Source: an uncultured Phocaeicola sp. (lineage in GTDB: Bacteria; Bacteroidota; Bacteroidia; Bacteroidales; Bacteroidaceae). From it: 64,000 nt of DNA. The notes under the pieces were generated by a model. That model ran no database searches. It saw nothing but the letters and a program-made list of their open reading frames with translations, and had not been told where the DNA came from. The position numbers and the translations under genes were made by a program. The stretch covers positions 1-64,000 of the forward strand of contig CARCZS010000012.1 of NCBI GenBank assembly GCA_948956705.1. The letters run 5' to 3'. Positions 34,723-44,579 of this stretch are shown piece by piece. Numbering within the stretch: the stretch's first letter is position 1; the number at the start of each line of letters is the position of its first letter.

Positions 34723-35022
34723 CAAACAGGAAGAAAACCCTTAACCATGGGGCAGGAAAGGTTTAGAGATATGGATAAGATCTTTTAAGGATGAATCTGA
34801 TTATAAAACTATGCATTCCCTATGGAGAGAAAGTTCCCAGACATCCTTCTTCTGAATTAGCGTTTGTTTTTTATATTCTAAAGCTTTCAATGTTTTTTCT
34901 TTAGTCATATTTCCTTAGTTATATTTGTCTTTCTTCTGAATCTATAATAAAAGTAGGCTTATTTTTTTGATTCCCCCAAGAGAAGTATGCGTTTTTTTAT
35001 TCGTTTATTCCAGTGAATTAAT

Positions 35023-35030
35023 TACCTTTG
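35023..35030 (+). promoter_or_regulatory. -7 box for the Yip1-smpB-metH run
   Basis: TACCTTTG is a full match to the -7 pattern. No good -33 element was found. The first gene begins at a TTG 40 bases downstream. Confidence 0.5.
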
Positions 35031-35069
35031 CATTTCATTGAAGTTGAACTGAGGTAAATAGATTAGGCA

Positions 35070-35639
35070 TTGAATTACAAAGATTTATTTAAACGAGTAA
35101 TATCGCTGATTTCATCTCCGGCAAAAGCATGGGAGGAAATTGGCAAGGAAGAGGATAGGCGTAAAGTGCTGGGAGCATTTGTTTATCCCATGATAGGTTT
35201 ATGCGGATTGTCCGTTTTTATAGGTACATTCATTGGGAATACGGCAGGGGTCGCTGCTTTCCAGATAGCAATGACACGATGTTGTGCTATATTTGTATCC
35301 TTGTTCGGAGGATATTTTTTGGCGGCATACGCCATAGACCAGTTGGGCAAGAAACTGTTAGGACGTGAAGACCAGTATGAACTAAATCAGCAGTTTGTAG
35401 GTTATTCTATGGTAGTGACTTTTGTGCTCGATATTGTCAGTGGGTTGTTCTCTATTTCCATTCTCCATTGGATATTGCAATTTTATACTATATTCGTGGT
35501 GTTCGAGGGTGCACGTACCCTGATGAAGGTAAATGAAGAGAAACTGACACGATACACCTTGATTGCTTCAGTTATTATAATTGTTTGTCCGGCATTGATT
35601 GCCGCTGTGTTTAATGAGTTATCTGTTATTTTAAATTAA
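35070..35639 (+). CDS. Yip1-domain membrane protein
   Basis: A 189-residue protein with a cytosolic N-terminal helix (residues 1-25, with the family pattern S-P-A-K-A-W) and about five hydrophobic helices. Yip1-type proteins are membrane proteins of unknown function in bacteria. The start is TTG at 35070; no ATG occurs before the first helix. It ends in a one-base overlap with smpB (TAATG), so translation is coupled to the ribosome-rescue gene. Confidence 0.7.
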   Translation: MNYKDLFKRVISLISSPAKAWEEIGKEEDRRKVLGAFVYPMIGLCGLSVFIGTFIGNTAGVAAFQIAMTRCCAIFVSLFGGYFLAAYAIDQLGKKLLGREDQYELNQQFVGYSMVVTFVLDIVSGLFSISILHWILQFYTIFVVFEGARTLMKVNEEKLTRYTLIASVIIIVCPALIAAVFNELSVILN

Positions 35640-36091
35640 TGAAACCGACTCCTATTAATATAAAGAATAAGCGTGCATCGTTCGATTATGAATTTATCGA
35701 TACGTACACGGCAGGTATCGTGCTCACGGGAACCGAGATAAAGTCCATCCGTTTGGGCAAAGCCAGTCTGGTAGATACCTATTGTTATTTTGTGCAAGGC
35801 GAGTTGTGGGTGAAGAATATGCACATAGCCGAATACTTTTACGGCTCATACAATAACCATTCTGCCCGTCGCGAACGTAAATTGTTGTTGAATAAGAAAG
35901 AACTGCGGAAATTGGAAGAAGCCGGAAAGAACCCCGGTTTTACGATTGTCCCTGTCCGTCTGTTTATTAATGAGAAAGGACTGGCGAAGCTGGTTGTCGC
36001 ATTGGCTAAAGGTAAGAAACAATATGATAAGCGCGAGTCATTGAAAGAGAAGGACGACCGTCGCGAAATGGACCGTATGTTTAAAAGGTAA
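35639..36091 (+). CDS. smpB: SsrA-binding protein SmpB
   Basis: A 150-residue RNA-binding protein that carries tmRNA to stalled ribosomes. It has the beta-barrel N-terminus with [10 protein letters not shown] and the conserved [11 protein letters not shown]. The basic tail ([16 protein letters not shown]) enters the decoding site in known SmpBs. The length fits the family. The gene lies in a run with metH 37 bases downstream. Confidence 0.93.
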   Translation: MKPTPINIKNKRASFDYEFIDTYTAGIVLTGTEIKSIRLGKASLVDTYCYFVQGELWVKNMHIAEYFYGSYNNHSARRERKLLLNKKELRKLEEAGKNPGFTIVPVRLFINEKGLAKLVVALAKGKKQYDKRESLKEKDDRREMDRMFKR

Positions 36092-36128
36092 GTGAAATCC
36101 GTGTTATCCGTACCCCAAAAATAGACTT

Positions 36129-38882
36129 ATGGCTACATTAAAACAACTAATTGACGAGAGAGTTCTCATTCTTGATGGTGCAATGGGAACTATGATACAA
36201 AGGTATAATTTGTCTGAACAGGATTTCCGGGGAGAGCGTTTTGCTGAGATGCCCGGACAGATGAAGGGCAATAATGACTTGCTTTGTCTTACCCGCCCTG
36301 ATGTGATAAAGGATATCCACCATAAATATCTGGAAGCAGGGGCTGATATTATTGAAACAAATACGTTCAATGCCCAACGGGTTTCGATGGCAGATTATCA
36401 TATGCAGGATTTGTGCCGTGAGATTAATCTGGCCGCTGCCGGACTTGCTCGCGAAATGGCTGACGAATATACCGCGAAGACCCCTCATAAACCTAGATTT
36501 GTAGCAGGTTCGGTAGGTCCTACCAACAAAACTTGTTCCATGAGTCCGGATGTCAATAATCCGGCCTTGCGTGCTTTGACATACGATGAACTGGCCGCTG
36601 CCTATCAGGAACAAATGGAAGCTTTGCTGGAAGGAGGAGTGGATGCGCTTCTGATAGAAACCATTTTCGATTCCCTGAATGCCAAAGCGGCCATTTATGC
36701 TGCGGAAACGGCAATGAAGAAGATAGGGCGTGAGGTTCCTCTTATGCTTTCTGTTACTGTTTCGGATATTGCAGGACGTACTCTTTCGGGGCAAACATTG
36801 GATGCTTTTCTGGCATCCGTACAGCATGCGCCTATTTTTTCTATCGGGCTGAACTGCTCGTTCGGAGCGAAACAATTGAAACCTTTTCTGGAAGGGCTGG
36901 CTGCACGGGCACCTTATTATATAAGTGCCTATCCCAATGCCGGACTTCCTAACAGTTTGGGACAGTATGACCAGACTCCGGAGGAAATGGCTTCAGAAGT
37001 GAAGGAATATATCGATGAAGGATTAGTAAACATTATCGGTGGTTGTTGTGGTACAACGGAGGAATATATTGCAAAATATCAGGAATTGATCGTTTCCGGT
37101 TCTGCCTGGGTATCTCCTCATATCCCTGCCACCACTCCTGAGAGGCTGTGGCTTTCCGGGTTGGAGCTGTTGGAGCAGACTCCCGAAATGAATTTTATTA
37201 ATGTAGGCGAACGGTGCAATGTGGCCGGATCCCGTAAGTTCCTCCGTTTAATCAATGAAAAGAAATATGAGGAAGCGCTAAGTATCGCTCGCAAGCAGGT
37301 GGAAGACGGTGCTTTGGTGATTGATGTAAATATGGATGACGGTTTGCTGGATGCCCGGGAGGAGATGACTACTTTCTTGAATCTGGTCATGTCCGAACCC
37401 GACATAGCCCGTGTACCTGTTATGATTGACTCTTCCAAGTGGGAAGTCATTGAGGCCGGACTGAAATGCCTGCAAGGAAAGTCCATTGTCAATTCTATTT
37501 CTTTGAAGGAAGGGGAGGAGATATTTATAGAACATGCCCGTCTGATAAAAAAACTGGGAGCTGCCGTTGTAGTGATGGCTTTCGATGAAAAAGGACAGGC
37601 AGATACTTTTGAACGTAAGATTGAAGTCTGTGCCCGTGCTTATAAAATATTGACAGAACAGGTGGATTTTAATCCTCATGATATCATTTTCGACCCTAAT
37701 GTACTGGCTGTGGCTACGGGTATTGAGGAACATGATAATTATGCGGTGGATTTTATCAAGGCTACCGGATGGATCAAAAAGAATTTGCCCGGTGCACACG
37801 TCAGTGGTGGCGTGAGCAACCTGTCGTTCTCCTTCCGTGGAAATAACTATATCCGTGAGGCGATGCATGCCGTGTTTCTTTATCACGCTATCCGTCAAGG
37901 TATGGATATGGGTATTGTAAATCCTGCTGCTTCGGTGCTCTATACGGATATTCCTGCTGATGTGCTGGAACGGATAGAGGATGTGGTCTTAAACCGTAGG
38001 CCCGATGCGGCCGAACGTTTGATAGAGACTGCTGAGGCGTTGAAAAATACGGCGACCGGAACAGAAGCGGTGAAACAGGATGTGTGGCGTGAAGAACCGA
38101 TGGTAGAGAAACGGCTTCAGTATGCCTTGATAAAAGGCATTGGCGATCATTTGGAAGAGGATTTGGCAGAAGCGGTTAAACTGTATCCTAAAGCAGTGGA
38201 TATTATTGAGGGTCCGCTAATGGAAGGTATGAATAAAGTCGGAGAATTGTTTGGAGCAGGGAAAATGTTTTTACCGCAAGTTGTGAAGACTGCCCGTACC
38301 ATGAAAAAGGCGGTAGCGATTTTGCAGCCGCTCATTGAGGCCGACAAACAGGAAGGCGTCCGCAGTGCAGGAAAAGTATTGATGGCTACCGTAAAAGGGG
38401 ATGTGCATGATATTGGGAAGAATATCGTATCAGTGGTCATGGCTTGTAATAACTATGAAATTATAGACCTTGGCGTGATGGTTCCTGCCGAAATGATAGT
38501 CAGGAAGGCTATAGAGGAAAAGGTGGATATAATAGGATTAAGCGGGCTGATTACTCCATCATTGGAAGAAATGGCGCATGTGGCTGTAGAGTTAAAGCGT
38601 GCGGGGCTGGACATTCCCATTATGATTGGAGGAGCCACTACTTCCAAGCTGCATACTGCCTTGAAAATAGCACCTGTTTATGGAGGTCCGGTCATTCACA
38701 TGAAAGATGCTTCACAGAATGCCTTGGTAGCCGCCCGTTTGCTGAATCCGGAATCTTCTTCTGAGTTTGTGGAAAGGCTGAACAAAGAATATGAGGATCT
38801 TCGTCTGAAAAACAGTGCCAGGCAGGTAAAAACGGTATCTTTGGAAGAAGCTCAGAAAAATAAATTGAACCTTTGGTCATAA
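36129..38882 (+). CDS. metH: Cobalamin-dependent methionine synthase, without activation domain
   Basis: A 917-residue enzyme that makes methionine from homocysteine and methyl-tetrahydrofolate. The N-terminal homocysteine domain (about 1-325) includes the Zn-site segment G-G-C-C-G-T. A pterin-binding domain (about 350-620) follows, then the cobalamin cap and B12-binding domain with D-V-H-D-I-G-K-N, H760 being the lower cobalt ligand. The C-terminal adenosylmethionine activation domain of about 330 residues found in E. coli (1227 residues) is missing. The frame ends naturally before a hairpin, so it is not a cut. The reductive repair of B12 may use another protein. It probably shares the Yip1-smpB transcript. 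Confidence 0.92.
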   Translation: MATLKQLIDERVLILDGAMGTMIQRYNLSEQDFRGERFAEMPGQMKGNNDLLCLTRPDVIKDIHHKYLEAGADIIETNTFNAQRVSMADYHMQDLCREINLAAAGLAREMADEYTAKTPHKPRFVAGSVGPTNKTCSMSPDVNNPALRALTYDELAAAYQEQMEALLEGGVDALLIETIFDSLNAKAAIYAAETAMKKIGREVPLMLSVTVSDIAGRTLSGQTLDAFLASVQHAPIFSIGLNCSFGAKQLKPFLEGLAARAPYYISAYPNAGLPNSLGQYDQTPEEMASEVKEYIDEGLVNIIGGCCGTTEEYIAKYQELIVSGSAWVSPHIPATTPERLWLSGLELLEQTPEMNFINVGERCNVAGSRKFLRLINEKKYEEALSIARKQVEDGALVIDVNMDDGLLDAREEMTTFLNLVMSEPDIARVPVMIDSSKWEVIEAGLKCLQGKSIVNSISLKEGEEIFIEHARLIKKLGAAVVVMAFDEKGQADTFERKIEVCARAYKILTEQVDFNPHDIIFDPNVLAVATGIEEHDNYAVDFIKATGWIKKNLPGAHVSGGVSNLSFSFRGNNYIREAMHAVFLYHAIRQGMDMGIVNPAASVLYTDIPADVLERIEDVVLNRRPDAAERLIETAEALKNTATGTEAVKQDVWREEPMVEKRLQYALIKGIGDHLEEDLAEAVKLYPKAVDIIEGPLMEGMNKVGELFGAGKMFLPQVVKTARTMKKAVAILQPLIEADKQEGVRSAGKVLMATVKGDVHDIGKNIVSVVMACNNYEIIDLGVMVPAEMIVRKAIEEKVDIIGLSGLITPSLEEMAHVAVELKRAGLDIPIMIGGATTSKLHTALKIAPVYGGPVIHMKDASQNALVAARLLNPESSSEFVERLNKEYEDLRLKNSARQVKTVSLEEAQKNKLNLWS

Positions 38883-38885
38883 AGG

Positions 38886-38933
38886 AGTGCCCCCCCAAAA
38901 AAAAGTTAGACACAAAACTTTTGGGGGGCACTT
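38886..38933 (+). terminator. C/G-A/T palindrome after metH, possibly IS3-end-derived
   Basis: The left arm starts agtgccccccc and the right arm ends ggggggcact, with aaaagtt/aactttt pairing inside. A loop of about ten bases remains. The segment ccccaaaagttagaca resembles the ends of many IS3-family elements. It could act as the terminator of metH; T-rich sequence follows farther on. The IS reading is from memory. Confidence 0.5.
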
Positions 38934-39001
38934 CATAAAATTACGACTTTTTTTATCTGCCCATTTTATTCGAAAGAATAAGAAGCTGTTTGCTAGCAAA
39001 C

Positions 39002-39053
39002 AAAACAGTATCCCGCCTGAAATAACCCATTATTTCAGGCGGGATACTGTTTT
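39002..39053. terminator. Perfect 24-base bidirectional terminator hairpin
   Basis: Bases 39002-39025 and 39030-39053 are exact reverse complements around a four-base ccca loop, with A's before and T's after the stem. It lies between the convergent metH and nucleotidyltransferase genes and suits termination on both strands. Confidence 0.75.
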
Positions 39054-39080
39054 ATGTTATGGATATATTTCTAGGACTGC

Positions 39081-39926
39081 TTAGAATTTACTGAGAAACT
39101 CTTCCGCTTTTTCCAAATTTTCGGGTTTGCCGATATCAAGCAATTGCAAGTCATCTTCTACATAGCACTGGATGTCGACCCTGTGACATATGGAGAGATA
39201 GAAATCGATAATGGAATATTTTCCTTTGGGAAGGAGATGTAAAATTTTAGGGGTGGTCACTTGTATTCCGCTATAGGCGTATTCCTGGTATTCCCCTTCT
39301 CTATACCGGAATCCTGCCGGTTTGGTTTCCATGGTGTCCTTATTGACCCAGCCACATAACAGATTGTCGTCATTAAACAACAGGTAACGGGAGGTCTTGC
39401 GTGGACTGACTAAAAGGGTGGCATTGATGTTAGGACTATGCTGGTGATAATACATCAGACTTTCAAAATCGCAATTGGAAAGGATATCTACGTTGTGGAG
39501 TAAGTAGCATTCTTTCCGCATAACTCCTAAGGTTTTTTCGATTATCTCTTCCTCATCCATCCCTTTGTTCAGATTTTCGAATATCAGTTCATACGGGGTT
39601 TCGCCTTTTTGGGTAAACATATTCTCAGGATGGTATAATAAATGGTATGCTTTTTCCAAACCGCCGCCGGTATCAAGCAGGCAGTCTGTTTCGTCCGAGA
39701 TTTGTATGTTGACTCCAAAGTTCTGGTTAGCTTCCAGAAAAGCAAGAATCTGATTGGAAAAGTGGTGTACATTGATCACTATTTCATCAAATCCTGCTGC
39801 TTTCAGCTTTAAGATGATGTGCTCTAACATGGTTTTTCCACCTACCGTTACTAAAGCTTTGGGACGGGTGTCTGTTATAGGTTTAAGTCGGCTGCCTAGT
39901 CCGGCGGCAAAAATCATTGCTTTCAT
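39081..39926 (-). CDS. murU: Nucleotidyltransferase, MurU-like
   Basis: A 281-residue sugar nucleotidyltransferase. The N-terminal G-L-G-S-R-L-K-P-I-T-D-x2-P-K-A-L motif binds the nucleotide; Asp residues (N-V-D-I-L) hold the metal. The start overlaps the end of the kinase/RapZ-C gene by four bases. This pairing matches the AmgK-MurU route, in which MurNAc is phosphorylated at C1 and coupled to UTP to give UDP-MurNAc. A mannose-1-phosphate guanylyltransferase is the alternative. The symbol reflects this reading of context. Confidence 0.7.
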   Translation of the reverse strand: MKAMIFAAGLGSRLKPITDTRPKALVTVGGKTMLEHIILKLKAAGFDEIVINVHHFSNQILAFLEANQNFGVNIQISDETDCLLDTGGGLEKAYHLLYHPENMFTQKGETPYELIFENLNKGMDEEEIIEKTLGVMRKECYLLHNVDILSNCDFESLMYYHQHSPNINATLLVSPRKTSRYLLFNDDNLLCGWVNKDTMETKPAGFRYREGEYQEYAYSGIQVTTPKILHLLPKGKYSIIDFYLSICHRVDIQCYVEDDLQLLDIGKPENLEKAEEFLSKF

Positions 39927-41353
39927 AATGTTCTTTCAAATGTTTGTTCTATATTCTGCTCACGGTGTATGAGTTCTACTTTTACACCGAATTTTTTATT
40001 GATATGTTCTGCCATGTGTTGCGCTGAATAAACAGAACGGTGTTGTCCGCCTGTACAGCCGAAACATACAGACAGATTGCTGAAACCTCGTTCCATGTAT
40101 CTTTTTACTGAAGCATCCACTAAAGAATAGGCAGCATTTAAAAATGGGAATATTTCCCCGTCTTCTTCCAAAAAACGAATAACAGGCTCGTCTAACCCGG
40201 TGAAAGGTTTGTAACGTTCATATTTTCCGGGATTGTTTACGGCACGGCAGTCGAAAACATACCCGCCACCGTTGCCTGTGGGGTCGTTGGGTATTCCTTT
40301 TTTGTAGGCAAAACTCATAACCTTCACAGTGAGTTGCCGTTTTTTTAAGTCATCTTTAAATTGTTTCAGTTCGGTCAGGTCTTTTAGTACGGAACACAGG
40401 TAGGAATATTCGGGGTATTCATTATGAAGCAATTGTCGCAGGTTCTCGATGGCGTATGGTACACTTTGGATGAAATGTGGCTTCTTTTCGAAATAGCCAC
40501 GGAAACCGTAGGCTCCCAATACCTGCAAGGTGCGGAAGAGTACGAAGTGACGCAACTGGCTAAAGAAATAATCACGGTCTACTGGTTTGTATTTGGAGAG
40601 GGCGTCTATATATTCTTCCAACAGTTCGTTGCGCAGGGTTTCGGGAAATTTAGCTTTAGCCTGCCATAAGAAAGAGGCTACGTCATAGAAAAACGGTCCT
40701 TTACGTCCTCCCTGGAAATCAATGAACCAAGGTGCTCCATCCTTTATCATCACGTTTCTGCTTTGGAAATCCCGATACATAAAGGTGGCGGAAGAGCTGC
40801 GTAACAGTACATCACTCATTTTTTGAAAGTCATCTTCCAGCTTGTCTTCTTGAAACTCCAGGCCGGTAGCTTTCAAAAAGCAGTATTTAAAATAGTTCAA
40901 GTCCCAAAGGATAGAACGTTGGTTGAATTCGGCTTGGGGATAACAGTGTGAAAAATCAAAGCCGTCTGCTCCGGCAAATTGGATGGAAGGCAGTAGGCGG
41001 ATGGTCTTGCGCAGCAATTCTTTCTCCTCTTCGGAGAAGACGCTGGTCGCCCGCCCTTTTTCAATAGCGTTGAACAACAGGATATCTCCTAAATCTTCTT
41101 GCAAATAACAATTCTTGTCTTCAGAACAGATGTATACTTCTGGAACAGGAAGACCTTTCTTGCGGAAGTGTGCTGCCATATAAAGAAAGGCTTCGTTTTC
41201 TTCTTTGGAAGTGCCGTATACGCCAATCAGTTTTTGGGTTCCGGTCAGCCGGAAATAACGCCTGTTGGAACCGGATGAGGGTAATTCTACAATCTCTTCG
41301 GGTACTTCTCCGAGATAGGTTTGATATAGGTTCTGTAAATCCTCTGTAATCAT
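39923..41353 (-). CDS. Sugar kinase (AmgK-like) fused to a RapZ C-terminal domain
   Basis: A long protein (476 residues from the ATG at 41353). The first about 345 residues form an aminoglycoside-phosphotransferase-like kinase (D in M-Y-R-D-F-Q-S-R-N-V, then D-F-Q-G-G). The C-terminal 130 residues read as a RapZ C-terminal domain: V-F-D-C-R-A-x2-N-P, V-C-F-G-C-T-G-G-Q-H-R-S-V and R-E. RapZ senses GlcN6P in E. coli and binds RNA there. I choose the ATG at 41353 because a TATCTTTG box overlaps the first ATG at 41371. It overlaps the murU-like gene, so muramate recycling is likely. Confidence 0.75.
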   Translation of the reverse strand: MITEDLQNLYQTYLGEVPEEIVELPSSGSNRRYFRLTGTQKLIGVYGTSKEENEAFLYMAAHFRKKGLPVPEVYICSEDKNCYLQEDLGDILLFNAIEKGRATSVFSEEEKELLRKTIRLLPSIQFAGADGFDFSHCYPQAEFNQRSILWDLNYFKYCFLKATGLEFQEDKLEDDFQKMSDVLLRSSSATFMYRDFQSRNVMIKDGAPWFIDFQGGRKGPFFYDVASFLWQAKAKFPETLRNELLEEYIDALSKYKPVDRDYFFSQLRHFVLFRTLQVLGAYGFRGYFEKKPHFIQSVPYAIENLRQLLHNEYPEYSYLCSVLKDLTELKQFKDDLKKRQLTVKVMSFAYKKGIPNDPTGNGGGYVFDCRAVNNPGKYERYKPFTGLDEPVIRFLEEDGEIFPFLNAAYSLVDASVKRYMERGFSNLSVCFGCTGGQHRSVYSAQHMAEHINKKFGVKVELIHREQNIEQTFERTL

Positions 41354-41368
41354 AATCATATTTTGGAA

Positions 41369-41376
41369 CAAAGATA
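41369..41376 (-). promoter_or_regulatory. -7 box for the kinase/RapZ-C gene
   Basis: The minus strand reads TATCTTTG here. It overlaps the ATG at 41371, so transcription would begin about 41362 and the usable start is probably 41359 or 41353. Confidence 0.5.
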
Positions 41377-41455
41377 TATATTATTCTCCCTTTCTTGGCT
41401 GATTTGCAAAGAAAGTTAATGCTTTAGTTCCAAATTATGAGAAAATTACTTGTTT

Positions 41456-42787
41456 TTACTCTTTCATCCGTATCAGTGCATTTGAAATGATGGCAGTCAC
41501 TCCGCCTGTTGTAATGCCGGATGAGAAAATATTCTTTATTGATTCCGGAAATTGACATAGTATTTCAGGAACCATTTCTACACTTAAACCTAAAGCGAAA
41601 CTAAGTGCGATGACTAATGTTGCTTTCCGGTTGATCTTCTGTGCTGCGATAATACGAATGCCTGCTGAAGCTACTGTTCCGAACATCAGTAAAGTAGCGC
41701 CTCCCAATACAGGTTCGGGCATTAGGGAGAAAATTAATCCTACACTGGGAAATAATCCTAATAGAATAAGAAAACCTGCAATGTAATAGCCTACATATCG
41801 GCTGGCTACTCCTGTCAGTTGTATCATACCGTTATTTTGCGCGAAAACGGAGTTTGGAAAAGAGTTGAGAATACCTGCCAGCATCGAATTGAATCCGTCT
41901 GCCAAAATTCCTCCCGAAGCACGTTTGATGAATGTTTTTCCTTCTACAGGTTCTCCTGATATCAGTGAGTTGGCAGTAATGTCTCCATAGGCTTCTATGG
42001 CTGTTATCAAGAATACTAACCCCAAAGCTATGAATGCGGAAAAGTCGAAATCCAGTCCGTATTTAAATGGGAGGGGAATATTGAAACCACCAAAACTTTG
42101 TACTGCCGAGAAATCAATTCTACCGAGTCCCCAGGCAACTAAATATCCTATAATCAGACCGATAACGATGGAACTCATACGTAGGTAGCGGTTGGAACTT
42201 CTATTAAAAAGGATAATGAGGATAAGTACCAGCAGAGCTAGACCTAGATTCTCAAAACTTCCGAAAGTGCCGTTGCTTTGGGCGGAAACACCTCCGCCAC
42301 AAGCTGTGATACCTACTTTTATCAGGCTCATTCCAATCAAAGTGACTACAATGCCCGATACCAGAGGGGTGATTATTTTACGGGTATATTTTAAGATGCG
42401 GCTGATGACCATCTCTACAGATGATGCCACGATGCAAGTGCCGAAAATCAGTGGAAGTCCGCCCAGCATACCTGCCGAGATGATGGGACCGATAAATGAA
42501 AAACTGGTTCCTTGGATACATAAGAGACCGGTGCCGATGCCTCCTATCCGTCTGCATTGGATAAAGGTAGAAATACCTGAGGCAAAGAGAGACATGGATA
42601 CTAGGAAACTGGTGGTTTCCAAATCCAGTTTTAATGCTCCAGCGATGATAAGAGGCGGAGTGATGATGGCTACAAAAATAGCAAGCAAATGCTGTATGGC
42701 AGCAAAAATGGCCTCTCGTACAGGGGGGCGGTCGTTCAATCCGTAAATCAGTCCGGTATTGGATTGGGCGGTTTGAGATTCCTGCAT
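41456..42787 (-). CDS. Xanthine/uracil permease (NCS2 family)
   Basis: A 443-residue nucleobase:cation symporter with fourteen hydrophobic segments in an inverted repeat. Signatures include Q-G-T-S-F-S-F-I-G-P, the NCS2 loop A-I-E-A-Y-G-D-I-T-A-N-S and the late N-S-x-F-A-Q-N-N-G-M-I-Q-L-T-G-V motif. It lies five bases after the xanthine phosphoribosyltransferase gene, so its substrate is most likely xanthine or a related purine. Uracil is the alternative. Confidence 0.85.
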   Translation of the reverse strand: MQESQTAQSNTGLIYGLNDRPPVREAIFAAIQHLLAIFVAIITPPLIIAGALKLDLETTSFLVSMSLFASGISTFIQCRRIGGIGTGLLCIQGTSFSFIGPIISAGMLGGLPLIFGTCIVASSVEMVISRILKYTRKIITPLVSGIVVTLIGMSLIKVGITACGGGVSAQSNGTFGSFENLGLALLVLILIILFNRSSNRYLRMSSIVIGLIIGYLVAWGLGRIDFSAVQSFGGFNIPLPFKYGLDFDFSAFIALGLVFLITAIEAYGDITANSLISGEPVEGKTFIKRASGGILADGFNSMLAGILNSFPNSVFAQNNGMIQLTGVASRYVGYYIAGFLILLGLFPSVGLIFSLMPEPVLGGATLLMFGTVASAGIRIIAAQKINRKATLVIALSFALGLSVEMVPEILCQFPESIKNIFSSGITTGGVTAIISNALIRMKE

Positions 42788-42791
42788 GGGG

Positions 42792-43358
42792 TTATCTTAT
42801 TTTGATTTCACAATTGTCCAGACTTTCAATGATGGCCAATGATTCTACGCGGATACCTGCATTACGCAAATAATCTCCGCCATGTTGGAATGCTTTTTCG
42901 ATGATGAATCCCATTCCGGACAGTTCGGCTCCGGCTTTTTCTACCAAATCGATGATACCCTTGGCTGCATTGCCGTTGGCGAGAAAGTCGTCAATAAAAA
43001 GAACACGGTCTCCTTTGGACAGGAAATCTTTACTGACACATACATCATAAGAACGGTCTTTAGTAAATGAATATACACTGGTGGTGAGCATATTTTCCAT
43101 TGTGACGGGTTTCTTTTTCTTGGCGAAGACAACAGGAAGTTCCAGTAAGTAGCCTACCATGATGGCGGGAGCTATACCACTGGCTTCGATGGTCATAACT
43201 TTATTGATATTGGTAGAGGCGAAACGGCGTACAAATTCTACAGCAATGGATTTCATGAGGATAGGATCCATTTGGTGATTGATGAAATTGTCTACTTTCA
43301 GTATTCCTCCTTCGAAACATTTTCCGTCCCGTAAAATGCGTTCTTTTAATGCTTTCAT
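42792..43358 (-). CDS. xpt: Xanthine phosphoribosyltransferase
   Basis: A 188-residue purine salvage enzyme that makes XMP from xanthine and PRPP. The PRPP-binding motif [11 protein letters not shown] (about 124-134) and the N-terminal [11 protein letters not shown] fit Xpt rather than the hypoxanthine enzyme. The product feeds guanine nucleotides. It is followed by the permease in the same direction, an import-and-salvage pair. A well-formed promoter lies 27 bases upstream, and no purine riboswitch was recognised before the start. Confidence 0.88.
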   Translation of the reverse strand: MKALKERILRDGKCFEGGILKVDNFINHQMDPILMKSIAVEFVRRFASTNINKVMTIEASGIAPAIMVGYLLELPVVFAKKKKPVTMENMLTTSVYSFTKDRSYDVCVSKDFLSKGDRVLFIDDFLANGNAAKGIIDLVEKAGAELSGMGFIIEKAFQHGGDYLRNAGIRVESLAIIESLDNCEIKIR

Positions 43359-43714
43359 TCAAACTGTATTTTATAAATGAGTCGCAAAAGTACGTATTTT
43401 GCTGCATTATGCCAAACGTTTGTACAACTATCTCTACAGAAGCCTATTTACTTAATGATCAGGAAAGCCGGAATAAATAAGCCTGTGGAAGCATAAGCTG
43501 GTGTGGATTAAAGAATGTTTATTTCCACAAACTTTAGTTTATATATTTGGTATGTACTTCTTTTCTTGATAATTTAGTTCTCAATATAATTTTCTTAGTT
43601 TAGTATTCTTACTTAGCGAAGATATTCTAATGGGAGGAAATGACTGAATATGATGTATATTTTTCTTGTCTTTTATGATATCTGTCGGTAGGTAAACATT
43701 TAAATTTAACCATT
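43359..43714. other. Intergenic region between divergent genes
   Basis: It holds the xpt promoter at 43385-43416 and otherwise AT-rich sequence up to the next ATG. No stable RNA was recognised. The leader of xpt does not show a purine riboswitch that I can see. Confidence 0.4.
43385..43416 (-). promoter_or_regulatory. Promoter of the xpt-permease operon
   Basis: On the minus strand TTTG (complement of 43413-43416) and TACTTTTG (complement of 43385-43392) are 20 bases apart, the Bacteroides -33/-7 pattern at ideal spacing. Confidence 0.65.
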
Positions 43715-44038
43715 ATGAAAAAGATATTTTTATCACTTGTATTCCTTTTTGGTGTAGGAACTTTTGTCATGGCTGATGATACCATGAAAGTAAAGAATGA
43801 TACAGTTGCCGTTGAAGACGGATTTAAAAACATAGACCTGAAAGAGGTTCCTCAATCTGTTAAAGATGCCATAGCCAAAAAATATCCCGAATCAACTCTG
43901 AAAAGTGCTTCTCTTTCTCTGAAAGAAGAAGGGGTGAAGGCATATAGAATAGTATATGTAACCAAGGAAGGGGTTGAAAATAGTATTCTTATTAATATAA
44001 AGACGGCTCCTGCTAAAACGGCTCCTGCTACAAAGTAG
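43715..44038 (+). CDS. Secreted PepSY-like protein
   Basis: A 107-residue protein with a signal peptide (residues 1-20, cut after MADD). A PepSY-like domain follows from about 30, with the pattern V-P-Q-S-V-K-D-A-I-A-K-K-Y-P-E-S and Y-R-I-V-Y-V-T-K-E-G that appears in the putative beta-lactamase-inhibitor-like PepSY family. The end is a short T-A-P-A-K repeat. The function in the periplasm is unknown; related proteins are small and often occur in multiple copies in Bacteroidales. Confidence 0.65.
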   Translation: MKKIFLSLVFLFGVGTFVMADDTMKVKNDTVAVEDGFKNIDLKEVPQSVKDAIAKKYPESTLKSASLSLKEEGVKAYRIVYVTKEGVENSILINIKTAPAKTAPATK

Positions 44039-44080
44039 TTTGACAGGTAGTATAGAATTGAATGTTTTATTAATATATTG

Positions 44081-44109
44081 AAAGCCACCTTGCTATGGTG
44101 GCTTTTTTT
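44081..44109 (+). terminator. Terminator after the PepSY-like gene
   Basis: aaagccacc pairs with ggtggcttt around a short loop and a run of T follows. Confidence 0.8.
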
Positions 44110-44243
44110 GATGGGATAAGTTTTTTTCCTGTCGGATTTAGATTTTATATGTATCAAAGAACAGGTTGAATTTGTAAGAAATAGGCTATATGCTTATATT
44201 TGAACATAGTTTAAAATCAAGTTTATAATCAAATAGAAAAAGT

Positions 44244-44492
44244 ATGAAAAGACAATTATTTACAGTGTTAGTGTGCATGACGGTGTTTGCTGTTACATCT
44301 TGTGGCGAAAAGAAAGGAAAGGATAAATTCGAGGAGCGTATAGAAAAAGCCAAAGAATCGGTTGAAGATGTGGTGGATGATGCCAAAGATCAAATTGAGG
44401 ATAAAGCCGATGAGGTTGGGGAAACCTTGGATAAAGCTAAAAGCAAGATAGAAAAAGCCAAAAAGAAACTTGATAAGGCTAATAGAGATTGA
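44244..44492 (+). CDS. Small helical lipoprotein
   Basis: An 82-residue lipoprotein. The signal (residues 1-20) ends with V-T-S-C, so the Cys at about 20 would be lipidated. The rest is nearly all charged and helical, with heptads such as I-E-K-A-K-E-S-V-E-D-V-V-D-D-A, as in small YtxH or apolipoprotein-like stress proteins. It is likely anchored to a membrane in the periplasm. No clear family name applies. Confidence 0.6.
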   Translation: MKRQLFTVLVCMTVFAVTSCGEKKGKDKFEERIEKAKESVEDVVDDAKDQIEDKADEVGETLDKAKSKIEKAKKKLDKANRD

Positions 44493-44525
44493 GAAAAATT
44501 GATTATGGATGAATGGAAAGAGATT

Positions 44526-44560
44526 GTCGGCTGATTTATATTAAATCAGCCGACTTAATT
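44526..44560. terminator. Hairpin between the lipoprotein and nitroreductase genes
   Basis: gtcggctgattta (44526-44538) pairs perfectly with taaatcagccgac (44542-44554) around a tat loop. The flanking genes converge and T-rich sequence follows on both sides. Confidence 0.7.
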
Positions 44561-44579
44561 TATATTTCTAGACCTTTGT

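Larger units (their letters stand above)
34353..35069. other. Intergenic region with a doubtful small gene and repeats
   Basis: It holds the terminator at 34373-34410, a 64-residue minus-strand frame (34468-34662), tandem repeats upstream of that frame and AT-rich sequence. A -7 box near 35023 belongs to the next gene. No RNA gene was recognised. Confidence 0.35.

Noticed and set aside
37278..37898. Long minus-strand frame in metH
   Set aside because: Shadow of the metH coding strand; no start signal or motif.
43359..43714. Purine riboswitch before xpt
   Set aside because: The leader between promoter and start is about 20 bases long, too short for the aptamer.
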